Notes: generated from the letters alone by a model not told the origin. DNA of 64,000 bases from Alphaproteobacteria bacterium (GCA_025934695.1 JAICWS010000004.1:62001-126000); one strand, 5' to 3'. Shown: positions 18,614 to 27,977, counted from the first letter of the stretch. Made by a program: numbers and translations.

Positions 18614-19342
18614 TTAGAACGGGCGGATCAGGCCCATGCGGATGGCTTTGGCCACGGCCAGCGGCACGTTGTTGACGTCGAGCTTTTGGAAAATGCTTTC
18701 GCAATGGCGCTTGATGCTGGATTCACTGACGCTGAGGATGTCGGCCACATCCGGCTTGGTCTTGCCGCGCGCCAGCCAAAGTAAAACCTCGCATTCGCGG
18801 TTGGTGAGGCGAATATTGCCGGGGTCGAGCGTATTGTATTTCGTCAGGTCGGCATAGCACACGAAGAAGTGGTTCGCCGCCGCATAAATCAGGCTCAGCG
18901 CGTCCTTGTCGCAGCGGGCGTCTTTTTCCGAGCCTGCGAAACCCATGCCAATGATGCCGCCGAGCGGCTGGTGGATCGAGAGGCCCACGCCGCTGTAAAG
19001 CTTGTGCTCGCGGCCTTCCTGTAACACCCGCAGGGATTCTTTTGAGATGTTTTTTTGCGTTTCGACTTCCGACCAGGTGAAAGGCTTTCTGGCAGTCAGC
19101 GCCGCGTGGTAAATGGGGTCGTGGTCGACGTAATGGTTGGCGACATAGTGCTGCATCCACTCTTGCGGATAATTCACCAGCAGGCCGAGATATTTTTCCT
19201 TCTGCGACGTGGAGTCATGGGAAATTTCGCCCATGATGAAACGATCCATGCCAAAGCCGCCTAGGAATTTGAGGAATTGGTTCTTCAACTCCTCTACCGA
19301 GGTGATCCGGTTCGTTTCGCAGATGAATTCTGTAAGGTCCAT
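18614..19342 (-). CDS. LuxR-family quorum-sensing-type regulator (solo)
   Basis: 242 aa. The N-terminal half has the autoinducer-binding-domain pattern EWMQHYVANHYVDHDP (W-x3-Y-x7-D-P), and the C-terminus is a LuxR HTH with LTNRECEVLLWLARGKT and SVSESSIKRHCESIF. No luxI-type synthase is visible in the window, so it is a LuxR solo here, responding perhaps to exogenous or distant signals (inference). It is divergent from the PhyH dioxygenase gene; the 261-bp space between contains a palindrome at 19497-19512. Confidence 0.88.
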   Translation of the reverse strand: MDLTEFICETNRITSVEELKNQFLKFLGGFGMDRFIMGEISHDSTSQKEKYLGLLVNYPQEWMQHYVANHYVDHDPIYHAALTARKPFTWSEVETQKNISKESLRVLQEGREHKLYSGVGLSIHQPLGGIIGMGFAGSEKDARCDKDALSLIYAAANHFFVCYADLTKYNTLDPGNIRLTNRECEVLLWLARGKTKPDVADILSVSESSIKRHCESIFQKLDVNNVPLAVAKAIRMGLIRPF

Positions 19343-19496
19343 TTTTTATTATAAGTCGGGAATGCCAACATATTAGATAACTTTGAATGCAATTTTAGTC
19401 AAAATCGATGGGATGGTGGCTATTCAAGCCCTTTCCTGCGAACAGGCTCCCCACGATGCTTACCTAAGTATCTGTTATGACAAGATTAAACTTGGT

Positions 19497-19512
19497 TTGG
19501 CCGAATGGCCAA
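19497..19512. promoter_or_regulatory. Palindrome TTGGCC-N4-GGCCAA between luxR and phyH
   Basis: A perfect 6-bp inverted repeat with a 4-bp spacer, flanked by further partly matching bases (AACTTGG before, CCAAGTT overlapping the right arm). It lies 92 bp before the dioxygenase start and 155 bp from the luxR start. The size fits a lux-box-like operator but the sequence is not a known consensus. Confidence 0.4.
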
Positions 19513-19603
19513 GTTACACCGGCGTAACCGCGCGCGACCATGCATCACCATTTTAAGGGAAGCTTGCCAACGCAAAATCGCAACGTAGAAAGGGAAAAGT
19601 TCA

Positions 19604-20533
19604 ATGGCCCAGGTTCAAAGATTTAAGGCATCCGCGCCGGTCGCAGAAATCAATCTCGCACTGGAGGACGACGGCTGCGTCGTCATCGAAGGGCTGCTCG
19701 AGGAGCGGCAGGTGCGCCAGTTGCAGGCGGAGATGCGAAAGAATTTCAATTCCATTCCCGTCTGCCAGGGAAATTTCTTTGGGTTCGCTACGAAGCGCAT
19801 GAGCGGCATCATCGCGAAATCCGAAGTATCGCATGATATGGCGGTCAATCCGGCAATTCTAGGCGTAATGGATCATTTTCTGCTCAAATCCTGCCGCGAA
19901 TATCAGCTGAATTTGACGCAGGCGATCCAGATATGGCCCGGTGAACCCGCGCAAATCATTCATACGGACGAACTGCTGTTTCCGTTCGATCATCCTGGCG
20001 TGCAGGCCATGATCAACTGCATGTGGGCCGTGGATGACTTTACTGCCGATAACGGCGCCACACATGTCGTGCCAGGTAGCCACAAGTGGCCCAAGGATCG
20101 CCAGCCCGAACCGCACGAAATTTGCCAAGGTGAAATGCCGGCAGGTTCGGTGCTGATTTATTTCGGCGGCCTTCTGCATGGCGGCGGTGCGAACACGACC
20201 GCCAGCACGCCGCGGACCGGCCTCGTCATCAGCTATAGCCTGGGGTGGCTGCGTCAGGCGGAAAACCATTATCTCGCCGTGCCACGCGAGATTGCGCGCC
20301 AGCTGCCGAACCGGCTGCAGCGCCTGCTCGGCTATTTTGTGCATGAACCGAACGTCGGTTGCGTCGAAGGAAAGAACCCGATCAAGCTGCTGGAAGGCGA
20401 GAACATCGTCAACGGCCGCTTCGAGGAATTCATTCCCGCCGAAATCCAGCCGCTGCTGGAGGAGTATCGCCAGAAGGCGACCTCCAGCCAGTTGCTAAAC
20501 ACGCGCGAACTTTACGAGAAGAAATCGGCGTAA
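19604..20533 (+). CDS. Phytanoyl-CoA dioxygenase (PhyH) family Fe(II)/2OG enzyme
   Basis: 309 aa. The iron-binding triad is H120-x-D122 (IIHTDELLFPF) and H192 (FGGLLHGGG), with R204 placed to bind 2-oxoglutarate. Bacterial PhyH proteins hydroxylate lipids, ectoine or secondary metabolites; the substrate here cannot be told. GAAAGGGAAA precedes the ATG. It is monocistronic, ended by a strong hairpin terminator, and divergent from a LuxR-type regulator that may control it. Confidence 0.88.
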   Translation: MAQVQRFKASAPVAEINLALEDDGCVVIEGLLEERQVRQLQAEMRKNFNSIPVCQGNFFGFATKRMSGIIAKSEVSHDMAVNPAILGVMDHFLLKSCREYQLNLTQAIQIWPGEPAQIIHTDELLFPFDHPGVQAMINCMWAVDDFTADNGATHVVPGSHKWPKDRQPEPHEICQGEMPAGSVLIYFGGLLHGGGANTTASTPRTGLVISYSLGWLRQAENHYLAVPREIARQLPNRLQRLLGYFVHEPNVGCVEGKNPIKLLEGENIVNGRFEEFIPAEIQPLLEEYRQKATSSQLLNTRELYEKKSA

Positions 20534-20562
20534 CAGAGGCGCGGATTTTAATGAAGGTTAAT

Positions 20563-20605
20563 GCGGCCGGCAGCCGAAAGACTGCCGGTCGCGTTCATTT
20601 TATAT
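20563..20605 (+). terminator. Rho-independent terminator after phyH
   Basis: An 11-bp GC-rich stem (GCGGCCGGCAG at 20563-20573 with CTGCCGGTCGC at 20582-20592, one G-U pair) has an 8-nt loop and is followed by a T-rich run. Confidence 0.75.
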
Positions 20606-20795
20606 ACCTGAACTCAAAGACGAATTTGATGCGGACAGGCGCCCAAATTTGACATAATTGAGGTTGTTTGATATTCTGAGAGGGTAAGCGAAAAGCGCAA
20701 TTTCAATCGAAAAATCAAAGAGTCACAGGAGAAGCCGTCAAATTAATCTTTCTTAATGCCGGAAACACCGTCCAAAACCAAGAAAGAGCACCAAT

Positions 20796-22334
20796 ATGAC
20801 GCCCGCCGAAGTCCAGACCGCCCCTAAGGAAAAAGCCTCGACCTCTTCCGCCGCGCCGACCTTTGGCCGTCGCAAAGCCATCGCACCACCCGCGTCGAAA
20901 CCCGAAACGCCGCTGCCGTCGGTGCCGGAAAAACGCGACATCCAGAGCCTCATCGCCGCAACCATGAATTATGCCGAAGCTTACGCGGGCAAGAACCCGA
21001 CGCCGCACCTGACCAACGGCGAGCCGCGCATCGCCACGCTGGACGCCGACACGATGCTGTCGCCCCACCTTGAAATGGGCCTGTCGATCGCGTTGCAGGC
21101 CTTCAAAAACACTGTCGACGCCCGTCAGTTCGCGCGCCTGGGCCGCAAGGAGGCGCTCGCCGAAATACAGCTCGTCGTTGAGCAGGTGGCCAAGCACCGC
21201 GACCTGGCGCTGTCCGTGGGCGAGATTGCGCGCCTGTCCAAGGCGCTCTCTGACGAAGTCCTGGGTCTCGGCCCCTTGGAGCCGCTGCTGGCCCGCGACG
21301 ATATTTCCGAGATCATGGTGAACGGGCCCGACACCGTTTACATCGAAATCGACGGCATCGTCGAAAAATCGCAACTCTCGTTCCGCGACGAAGAACAGCT
21401 GGTGCAGATCTGCCAGCGCATCGCGCAGCGCGTCGGCCGCCACGTGGATGAGGCCATGCCGATGTGCGATGCCCGCCTGCATGACGGCAGCCGCGTGAAT
21501 ATCATCCTGCCGCCGCTGTCGCTGGGCGGCGCGACGCTGACCATCCGCAAGTTCAAGCGCGACAAGCTGACGCTCGACAAGCTGCTGGAGTTCGGCTCCA
21601 TCGACCAGCTGGGCGCGGACCTGATCCGCCTGATCGCCGGCTGCCGCGTGAACACGATTGTTTCCGGCGGCACCGGCAGCGGCAAGACCACGATGCTGAA
21701 CTGCCTGACCCGCTACATCCACCCGCGCGAGCGCATCGTCACTTGCGAAGACTCGGCCGAGCTGCAATTGCAGCAGCCGCATGTCGTGCGCCTCGAAACC
21801 CGCATGGCAAACCTGGAGGGCGCGGGCGAGGTCACCATGCGCGACCTAGTGCGCAACTGCCTGCGCATGCGCCCCGAGCGCATTATTGTCGGAGAGGTGC
21901 GCGGCCAGGAAGCCTTCGATCTCTTGCAGGCGATGAACACCGGCCATGACGGCTCCATGGGCACCGTGCATGCCAATACACCGCGCGACGCGCTCGACCG
22001 CATCGAAAGCATGGTCGCGATGAACCGCCTGAACATTCCCGCCGAAACCATCCGCCGCCAGATCGCCTCGTCGATCAACATCATCATCCAGGTTCAGCGC
22101 CTGCGCGACGGTTCGCGCAAGGTCATGAGCATCTCGGAAGTCACCGGCCTGGAAGGCGACATGATCTCGATGCACGACCTGCTGACCTACGAGATCGACG
22201 GCGAGGACGAAAACGGCATGGTCACCGGCCGTTTCGTCGCCTCGGGCCTGCGCCCGCGCTTCTATCCGAAGCTTAAGGAATTCGGCATGCAGCACCTGTA
22301 TGACGCCATCATTGAGCAGTATCTGAAGAAGTGA
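20796..22334 (+). CDS. cpaF: CpaF/TadA-like secretion ATPase (orphan)
   Basis: 512 aa. A disordered N-terminal ~60 residues are followed by a type II/IV secretion ATPase core: [18 protein letters not shown] typical of CpaF, Walker [11 protein letters not shown] at about 288-297, Asp box, Walker [13 protein letters not shown], and a His box [13 protein letters not shown]. CpaF powers Flp/Tad pilus assembly at the inner membrane. No other cpa/tad gene is adjacent, which is unusual. The remaining pilus genes are presumably elsewhere. Confidence 0.88.
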   Translation: MTPAEVQTAPKEKASTSSAAPTFGRRKAIAPPASKPETPLPSVPEKRDIQSLIAATMNYAEAYAGKNPTPHLTNGEPRIATLDADTMLSPHLEMGLSIALQAFKNTVDARQFARLGRKEALAEIQLVVEQVAKHRDLALSVGEIARLSKALSDEVLGLGPLEPLLARDDISEIMVNGPDTVYIEIDGIVEKSQLSFRDEEQLVQICQRIAQRVGRHVDEAMPMCDARLHDGSRVNIILPPLSLGGATLTIRKFKRDKLTLDKLLEFGSIDQLGADLIRLIAGCRVNTIVSGGTGSGKTTMLNCLTRYIHPRERIVTCEDSAELQLQQPHVVRLETRMANLEGAGEVTMRDLVRNCLRMRPERIIVGEVRGQEAFDLLQAMNTGHDGSMGTVHANTPRDALDRIESMVAMNRLNIPAETIRRQIASSINIIIQVQRLRDGSRKVMSISEVTGLEGDMISMHDLLTYEIDGEDENGMVTGRFVASGLRPRFYPKLKEFGMQHLYDAIIEQYLKK

Positions 22335-22351
22335 CGGGGCCTCATATCGCC

Positions 22352-22371
22352 CGTCATCCCTGCGAAAGCGG
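22352..22371. repeat. Half copy of a REP-like palindromic repeat
   Basis: Twenty bases downstream of cpaF (CGTCATCCCTGCGAAAGCGG) match the reverse complement of 23193-23212 at 18 of 20 positions. This type of CGTCATCCC-GCGAAAGCGGG repeat is widespread in proteobacterial intergenic DNA. Confidence 0.6.
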
Positions 22372-22495
22372 TAAATTTCGCGCCGTTGTTATAGAAACGC
22401 GTCTCTGGCGTTAAATGCTGGATGTAATTTGGAATTCACTATGCTGCGACAAAGGATTGCTGCGGCGACGAAGGTTGTGGGATAATTCTGTCGAT

Positions 22496-23113
22496 ATGAA
22501 TCTTAGAAATCTCCGCGACGAAGATGTGACGATTGAAAAGCTGTTACCAAAAGCAGCGTATGGAGATTTTTTTGCTCTCCTTAATCTCGCAGCGCTCCAC
22601 AATATTGCTCGAAATTGGGAGCAGGCTTATTTCTGGGGAGGTCTATACCATCGCGAAAAATATCCCGAAACGAAAGAATATAATCTCGATTATCTGGGCG
22701 CTACCCATTTGACCACCGAGCAAAAAGTCGTTTTGGACAAAAAAATCGAAGAGTGGGAGCCAGCGCCGATCCCTGACGACGTCAAGCAAGCGCTTTCGGA
22801 TTTGCAGGCCCATGCGGCGCGGGGGGATCCTAAAGCCCTGTTCGACCTAGGTATGGAAATGACGTGGCCGGATGAATACTGGTCAGGCTGGGGGATCGAG
22901 AGGAATACAACCGAAGCTATCAAATTGTGGGAACGCGCCGCGACACAGGGTTATATCGAAGCGCAGTTTGAATTGGGTGAAGTTTACTCCAAGGGGCTGG
23001 GGGCGAGACCTGATATCCTAACGGCGATAAAATGGTACCGCATGGCCGCCGCGCAGGGGCATGAAGAGGCACAGACCAATCTCGACCTCTTGAAGCGAAA
23101 TGGCTACGAATGA
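22496..23113 (+). CDS. Sel1-repeat (SLR/TPR-like) protein
   Basis: 205 aa from ATG 22496; the open frame extends upstream to 22415 but that part looks non-coding. The C-terminal half contains two recognisable Sel1-like repeats, with NTTEAIKLWERAATQGYIEA followed by DILTAIKWYRMAAAQGHEEA-type helices. The N-terminal half is acidic and unrecognised. There is no signal peptide, so it is likely a cytoplasmic scaffold. Codon use is less GC-rich than its neighbours, and the gene sits between a half copy and a full copy of the same palindromic repeat, which suggests acquisition as a cassette (inference). Confidence 0.75.
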   Translation: MNLRNLRDEDVTIEKLLPKAAYGDFFALLNLAALHNIARNWEQAYFWGGLYHREKYPETKEYNLDYLGATHLTTEQKVVLDKKIEEWEPAPIPDDVKQALSDLQAHAARGDPKALFDLGMEMTWPDEYWSGWGIERNTTEAIKLWERAATQGYIEAQFELGEVYSKGLGARPDILTAIKWYRMAAAQGHEEAQTNLDLLKRNGYE

Positions 23114-23134
23114 CCGCAGCCCCGGCGACGGGCC

Positions 23135-23212
23135 CCCTGCGAAGGCGGGAATCTCGAGCCTCAGGACCGTACTCGTCCTTCACGGGATCCCCGCTTCCGC
23201 GGGGATGACGGC
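23135..23212. repeat. REP-like inverted repeat
   Basis: Arms at 23135-23155 and 23184-23204 pair at 16 of 21 positions, enclosing a second small stem (AGGAC / GTCCT around 23164-23180). The outer arms are the common CCCGCGGAAGCGGGGATCC-type intergenic repeat. It may also act as a transcription barrier between the Sel1 gene and the radical SAM operon. Confidence 0.65.
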
Positions 23213-23233
23213 TTGTGTTGAGCTGGCAACCCC

Positions 23234-23262
23234 TTGTTTTTCCGCACTAAATTTGTTATGAC
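23234..23262 (+). promoter_or_regulatory. Candidate promoter of the radical SAM operon
   Basis: TTGTTT (23234-23239) and TATGAC (23257-23262) have a 17-bp spacer, about 50 bp before the first ATG of the operon, in a local AT-rich stretch. Confidence 0.4.
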
Positions 23263-23312
23263 AATGGACGCTTTTTTCTGCTATTGATGGACGGTCAACG
23301 GCAGCAGGCGGC

Positions 23313-24698
23313 ATGAAAGTCAAAGTCATCAATCCCCCGAACGATCCGTTCAGTTCGCGCGGCATCCTGATCGAGCCGATCGATGCGCTCAATGTCGCGT
23401 CCTTCATCGCGGGGCTGGGGCACGAGGTGGAGCTCGTCGACATGGATATCCGCCGCATGCCGGCGAACGATTACACGCGGGCGCTGCGCGGCGGCGCGGC
23501 CTATGATCTTGCCGTCATCGTCCACGATTATCACATTCCGCTGCACCAGGATGGCGCGCTCGCGTCCGTGAAGGAAATCGCGCGGCAGGCAAAGGCGCAC
23601 GGCGCGGCGGTCGTCGCGGGCGGCAAGGCCGCGACTTACCGGCCCGAAAAATTGCTGGACGACGGCTGCATTCGTGCCGCCATCCAGCACGAAATGGAAC
23701 CGGCGCTGGAATCATTGTTGCTGGCGGACGACTGGACTGACGCGGGGCTTCGCGATGTTTCCGGTATCGCGTTCCGGTCGGCGGACGGGAACATCGTTTC
23801 TTCTTCGCGCGACAAAACCGCCTTCGACCTTGCGCGGCTGCCGATCCCCGACCGCGGGCTGGTGGCGCTGGGCGAATATATCGACGTGCGCACGATATTG
23901 TCGAGCCGCGGCTGTCATATGACCTGCGGTTTCTGCCACGTGCCCGGCTTCTGGGGCGGCTGGCGGGGGCGCAGCGCCGCATCGGTGGTCCATGAAATAG
24001 AAACGCTCCTCGCACAGCATGGGGCGAAGAAAATCTTGTTCCTAGACGACAATGCGACGGTGAGCAAGAAACGTATGAAGGAAATCTGCCGCGGCGTGCG
24101 CGAGCGTGGCATCCGCGTGGCGATGGGTTGTCTTGGCTCCCTGTCGCTGTACGACCGCGGCATGATGGAAGACATGTACGCCGCCGGCTTCCGCTGGATC
24201 CATTACGGCGTCGAAAGTGGCGACGACGGACAGCTCGGCGCTATTCACAAGAAAATCTCTGCCTCGGAGGCGCGGCGGATCGTCGCGGAAACGCGCGGCA
24301 TCGGCTTCCGCGTGCGCACGAGCTGGATCATGGACCTGCCCGACGCCACGGAGGATCAACTGAAGCGCACGGCGGATATGATCCTCGAGACGCGGACGGA
24401 AGAAATCCGCCTTCACCATCTGGCGCTGCGCATGGGCAGCCGGTTTTACGACGATTACCCGGCGCAGCCGTCCAGCCAATATATCCACCACGGACGCCAG
24501 AACCAGAACCTGTCGCGCATGGAAGACGGCAGGGTCGCCGACATCGTGTCGGCATTGACGCGCGAACTGGCGTCGTCCCACGCCGTGGTCACAAATCCGG
24601 ATGAATTTATCGACATGGATGCGCTGCAAAGCCGCAGCCGCAACCTTCAGATCGCATCTTTGTGCCCCCTGCGCTACGGGCTGGGGTGGCAGGCATGA
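23313..24698 (+). CDS. B12-binding-domain radical SAM protein
   Basis: 461 aa. An N-terminal Rossmann-like cobalamin-binding region (about 1-150: SFIAGLGHEVELVDMD and AAVVAGGKAAT) is followed by a radical SAM core with C201-x3-C205-x2-C208 (SRGCHMTCGFCH), then GVESGDDGQL and WIMDLPDATEDQ. This class B layout is typical of enzymes methylating unreactive carbons or phosphorus, or forming C-C bonds. There is no DxHxxN cobalamin motif, as usual for this class. It opens the operon and its stop overlaps the next start in ATGA. Confidence 0.87.
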   Translation: MKVKVINPPNDPFSSRGILIEPIDALNVASFIAGLGHEVELVDMDIRRMPANDYTRALRGGAAYDLAVIVHDYHIPLHQDGALASVKEIARQAKAHGAAVVAGGKAATYRPEKLLDDGCIRAAIQHEMEPALESLLLADDWTDAGLRDVSGIAFRSADGNIVSSSRDKTAFDLARLPIPDRGLVALGEYIDVRTILSSRGCHMTCGFCHVPGFWGGWRGRSAASVVHEIETLLAQHGAKKILFLDDNATVSKKRMKEICRGVRERGIRVAMGCLGSLSLYDRGMMEDMYAAGFRWIHYGVESGDDGQLGAIHKKISASEARRIVAETRGIGFRVRTSWIMDLPDATEDQLKRTADMILETRTEEIRLHHLALRMGSRFYDDYPAQPSSQYIHHGRQNQNLSRMEDGRVADIVSALTRELASSHAVVTNPDEFIDMDALQSRSRNLQIASLCPLRYGLGWQA

Positions 24699-25318
24699 CG
24701 CTCGCGCTTGGCATCACCGGGCAGATGGGCACCGGCAAGACCTGGCTGGTGAACGCTTTTGCGTCTTACCTGAAGCAGAAAGACACGCCGGTGAAGATCG
24801 TTTCGGTCGACGAGATCCGCCGCCGCCTGATGACCACCTCGCCGCGCCATGCGGATTTGCGCGCCCAGGTGTCGAAACATTTCGGTTTGCCGCTGGGTGC
24901 TGAAGGCGGCTTCGACCTGCAAAAGCTGGCGGCCGCTATTTTCGGGCTCCCGCAGGGGCGCGAGGAATTCTGGGCGATTGCCGGCACCGGCATCCTGGCG
25001 GCGGCGCGCGGCGAAATGGTGGGCACCGGCGTGCGCCTGCTGGAATGGGCGCGGCTGATTGAGGACGGGTTTCTGCCGCTGGTCGACCGCGTGATCGTCA
25101 CAAGCTGCAGCGCGGACACGCAGCGGAAAAGGCTGGACGGCGGCGACCTGCCGCCGGAGCAGGTGCAAAAGCGCCTGCTGCTGCAAATGAAGGCCGATGA
25201 CATGGCGGAGGCCTTGTCCATCCACGGCATGAAATTCCGCCTGTTCGACACGACGGCGTGCCCTGCCGCCGAGGCTTATCACCGGCTCTGCGACGAGGCG
25301 CTGCATGAAACCGCGTGA
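24695..25318 (+). CDS. Dephospho-CoA-kinase-like P-loop protein
   Basis: 207 aa from ATG 24695 (ATGA overlap with the preceding radical SAM gene). The N-terminus ALGITGQMGTGKTWLVNAF is a P-loop resembling CoaE (LTGGIGSGKS), with SVDEIRRRL at the position of the CoaE acceptor DADxIAR, and DRVIVTSCSADTQRKRL like the CoaE lid region. A housekeeping CoaE would not be expected between two radical SAM genes, so a dedicated kinase acting on a pathway intermediate is inferred. It overlaps the following gene by 14 bp. Confidence 0.7.
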   Translation: MTLALGITGQMGTGKTWLVNAFASYLKQKDTPVKIVSVDEIRRRLMTTSPRHADLRAQVSKHFGLPLGAEGGFDLQKLAAAIFGLPQGREEFWAIAGTGILAAARGEMVGTGVRLLEWARLIEDGFLPLVDRVIVTSCSADTQRKRLDGGDLPPEQVQKRLLLQMKADDMAEALSIHGMKFRLFDTTACPAAEAYHRLCDEALHETA

Positions 25319-27233
25319 ATTCGCGGCGCCTGTTGCGCCCGTTTCTGAATTCGACCCCGACGTGTCGTTCTGCCTGTTCCGTATCCCCAAACAGGGTGGC
25401 CGCGTGATCTGGGAGGTGACGAACACCTGCAATTACGGTTGCCGCTATTGCATCTTCAGCTCCACGCCGCGCCAGCAGAAGGACGAGCTGGACAGCGCCA
25501 AGGTCTTCGACACGATCACGGCGCTGCGCGACAATGGTTTCACGCATGTGAAGATCACTGGCGGCGAGCCCTTTACCCGTCCTGACATCATGGACATCTT
25601 GCGCGCCTGCCGTACTGCGGGGCTGAAGACCGATATTTCCACCAATGCCTCGATGATCAGCCGCGAGACGGCTGCGGAGCTTGCGGCCCTCGATCTTGAA
25701 ATGGTGCATGTCAGCATCGACGGCAGCACGAAAGAAATGCATGAGGCGGTGCGCGGCAAGCGGACGTGGGAGCCGACGCTGGACGGGCTGCGGCATCTGG
25801 CCGCCGCCAATATCCGTTTGCGTGCGGGCTGCGTTGTCTATATGGGCAATGAAAACGATTTAACCGCTATCGCGTCATTCTGTGCCGATGAGGGCTGCGA
25901 CCAGGTGATTTTCTCGCGTATGGAGCCGGTCGGGCGCATGCGCGGAAGGGAAGAGCTTGTTTCCACCCTGTCGAATGCAGAAATGCAGGAGCGTGTGACG
26001 CAGGCGGCGCAGGCCATGGCCGGGCGCATCAGGGTCAGCGGCAGCTTTGCCGAACCCACCGCGGGCGGCTGCGCCGCTTGTCCGGGCGGTGAGCGGTTCC
26101 TGTTCATTGACCACAAAGGCCGCGTGTCGCCCTGCACCTGGGTCGCCGAGCGCAAGCCCGAATACAGGGCTGCGAAGACACTGCATGATTGCAGCCTTTC
26201 CGACATTCTCTGCGGCAAAGAGAACCAGCACTTTCGCGGACTGGTGACGGGCTTACGCGATGCCGGCCTCAACCGCTGCCCGATGCGGGCAGTGCCGGAT
26301 GTCGAGGAGGCCAAGCGGGCGCAGAAGCTATTCAGCGGCGACTTGGACGCGAATCTCTCGGCGGGTGGAAAATTCTCGCCGATCAGCCCTGTCTATGCCT
26401 TCGCGACCGAAAATATCGGCGGGTATTTTCCCAACATCGATTTCCGCGACAAGGCCGTCCTAACGGTGGCGAGTTCCGGCGACCATGCGATCAATGCCTT
26501 TGCCGCAGGAGCCGCCGAGGTAACCTGTTTCGATCTCGACCACCTCAGCCGTCCCATGGTGGAACTGAAATTAGCGATGCTTCAGGCCCTGGAGCTGGAA
26601 AACTATTGCCGCTTTTTTCTGCAAGGGCCGGAGGCTTTCGACTTTGAGGTTTATAAGGACTTGCGGAAACGGCTTCCGCTGGCGGCGCGCTATTTCTGGG
26701 ACCGGGCCTATGACTATTTCAACGGAGACGGCGCTGCATTGCGCGCCTCATCCCTGTTCCGGGACCGCCACGACCCGCGCGATGCGGCAGACCTGTCGGC
26801 AAATGCGCTGAAGAATAATCCCTATCTTACTTTTGTCGAGACATTCGCTGGCGCACAGGCGGCATGCCGGGGCAGGCATGTTCGCTTTATCCAGTCGGAT
26901 GTGACAATGCTGGCGGAGAAGCTGACGGCGCCCTACGATATCATTCTTCTCTCGAACCTGTCGGATTACGCACATAAGATGTTCGAAGGCGACTGCCTCA
27001 CGGAATATCAGAAGCAAATCGTCGAGCCGTTGGCCAAACGCCTCGCGCCAGGTGGGATGATAGCCTTTGGCTATGTCTATGACGTGCTCGACCTGCATGG
27101 TTCGAAAGCGCGCAGCCCGGTCAACGATCCGGCCGCGCGGCGGCAGGCCTTTGGCGACCACATCGAAATAGAAATTCCCAGCACCATCGACGCAGGCAAC
27201 CACGATACGGTGCTGTTCCGGAGGTCCGCGTGA
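25305..27233 (+). CDS. Radical SAM/SPASM-like enzyme fused to a DUF3419 (BtaA-like) domain
   Basis: 642 aa with two enzymes in one chain. Residues ~30-340: a radical SAM core with C42-x3-C46-x2-C49 (TCNYGCRYC), KITGGEPFTRPD, and a Cys-rich SPASM/twitch-like tail (GGCAACPGGERF, SPCTW, NRCPM). Residues ~365-642: a SAM-binding DUF3419-like domain with LTVASSGDHAINAFAAG and CFDLDHLSRPMVELKL, the pattern of BtaA, which transfers the 3-amino-3-carboxypropyl group of SAM. This fusion is unfamiliar to me. The stop overlaps the methyltransferase start (GTGA), so all downstream genes are coupled. Confidence 0.82.
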   Translation: MKPREFAAPVAPVSEFDPDVSFCLFRIPKQGGRVIWEVTNTCNYGCRYCIFSSTPRQQKDELDSAKVFDTITALRDNGFTHVKITGGEPFTRPDIMDILRACRTAGLKTDISTNASMISRETAAELAALDLEMVHVSIDGSTKEMHEAVRGKRTWEPTLDGLRHLAAANIRLRAGCVVYMGNENDLTAIASFCADEGCDQVIFSRMEPVGRMRGREELVSTLSNAEMQERVTQAAQAMAGRIRVSGSFAEPTAGGCAACPGGERFLFIDHKGRVSPCTWVAERKPEYRAAKTLHDCSLSDILCGKENQHFRGLVTGLRDAGLNRCPMRAVPDVEEAKRAQKLFSGDLDANLSAGGKFSPISPVYAFATENIGGYFPNIDFRDKAVLTVASSGDHAINAFAAGAAEVTCFDLDHLSRPMVELKLAMLQALELENYCRFFLQGPEAFDFEVYKDLRKRLPLAARYFWDRAYDYFNGDGAALRASSLFRDRHDPRDAADLSANALKNNPYLTFVETFAGAQAACRGRHVRFIQSDVTMLAEKLTAPYDIILLSNLSDYAHKMFEGDCLTEYQKQIVEPLAKRLAPGGMIAFGYVYDVLDLHGSKARSPVNDPAARRQAFGDHIEIEIPSTIDAGNHDTVLFRRSA

Positions 27234-27910
27234 AGAACCTCCAGGAAAAATCCCCGATCTATTACGCGGAGGCGGATATATATGACGCTTTCGCGCAGGC
27301 CGAGGATGCGGAAGGACTGGTCCTGCAGGCTCTGCAGCCGCTTGTCGCCGGGAAGCGGGTGCTCGACCTCGGCTGCGGCACGGGAAAGTATGTCGAATTG
27401 CTCGCACCGCATGCAGCGCATATCATCGGTCTCGACGCCGCGCCCGCGCAGCTGGCCATCGCGAGGCGCCGGGCGGACGGCTTGCGCAACGTCGACTTCG
27501 CCCTGGGCGATGCGCTGGATGCATCGCTGCCGAAAGAGAAATATGATATCGTCCTTGCCTGCTGGATGCTGGGCACCGTTGCCGATAAAGCAAAGCGCGC
27601 CGCAATCCTGCGCCGCATGGAAAAGCTCGCCCCGCATATCGTGCTGGTCGAAAATGCTGAAGGCAGCGAATTCGAGGCCGTTCGCGGACGCGTGAACGAT
27701 CCGCGGCGACGCACGCGGCGTTACAATGAATGGCTAATCGGACAGGGATTTCGTGAAACCGACCGGCTCGAGGCACTGTTTGAATTCAGAACAGTCGATG
27801 AGGCGCGGAATATCTTCGCCGCCATCTGGGGCGAGGATAAACGCCCGCTTTTGACCGCCAGGCATATCGGTCATAAAATCGCGATATATCAGAAGAGGAT
27901 AGGCATTTGA
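27230..27910 (+). CDS. Class I SAM-dependent methyltransferase
   Basis: 226 aa, GTG start overlapping the preceding stop. Motif I VLDLGCGTGKYVELL is at about 44-58, motif II-like IIGLDAAPAQL follows, then DIVLACWML (motif IV). The substrate is unknown. It lies between the radical SAM-DUF3419 fusion and the gene for the 77-aa peptide, from which it is separated by 67 bp, the largest internal gap before the end of the operon. Confidence 0.85.
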   Translation: MKNLQEKSPIYYAEADIYDAFAQAEDAEGLVLQALQPLVAGKRVLDLGCGTGKYVELLAPHAAHIIGLDAAPAQLAIARRRADGLRNVDFALGDALDASLPKEKYDIVLACWMLGTVADKAKRAAILRRMEKLAPHIVLVENAEGSEFEAVRGRVNDPRRRTRRYNEWLIGQGFRETDRLEALFEFRTVDEARNIFAAIWGEDKRPLLTARHIGHKIAIYQKRIGI

Positions 27911-27977
27911 TTGACGGCGCTTGCCGCGATTGAATACAATAAAAGAACACTAAACACGGCAAAGGGCGAGGATTTCC

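Noticed and set aside
24695..25318. Housekeeping dephospho-CoA kinase CoaE
   Set aside because: The P-loop region is similar, but the operon setting and divergent remaining sequence argue for a specialised enzyme.
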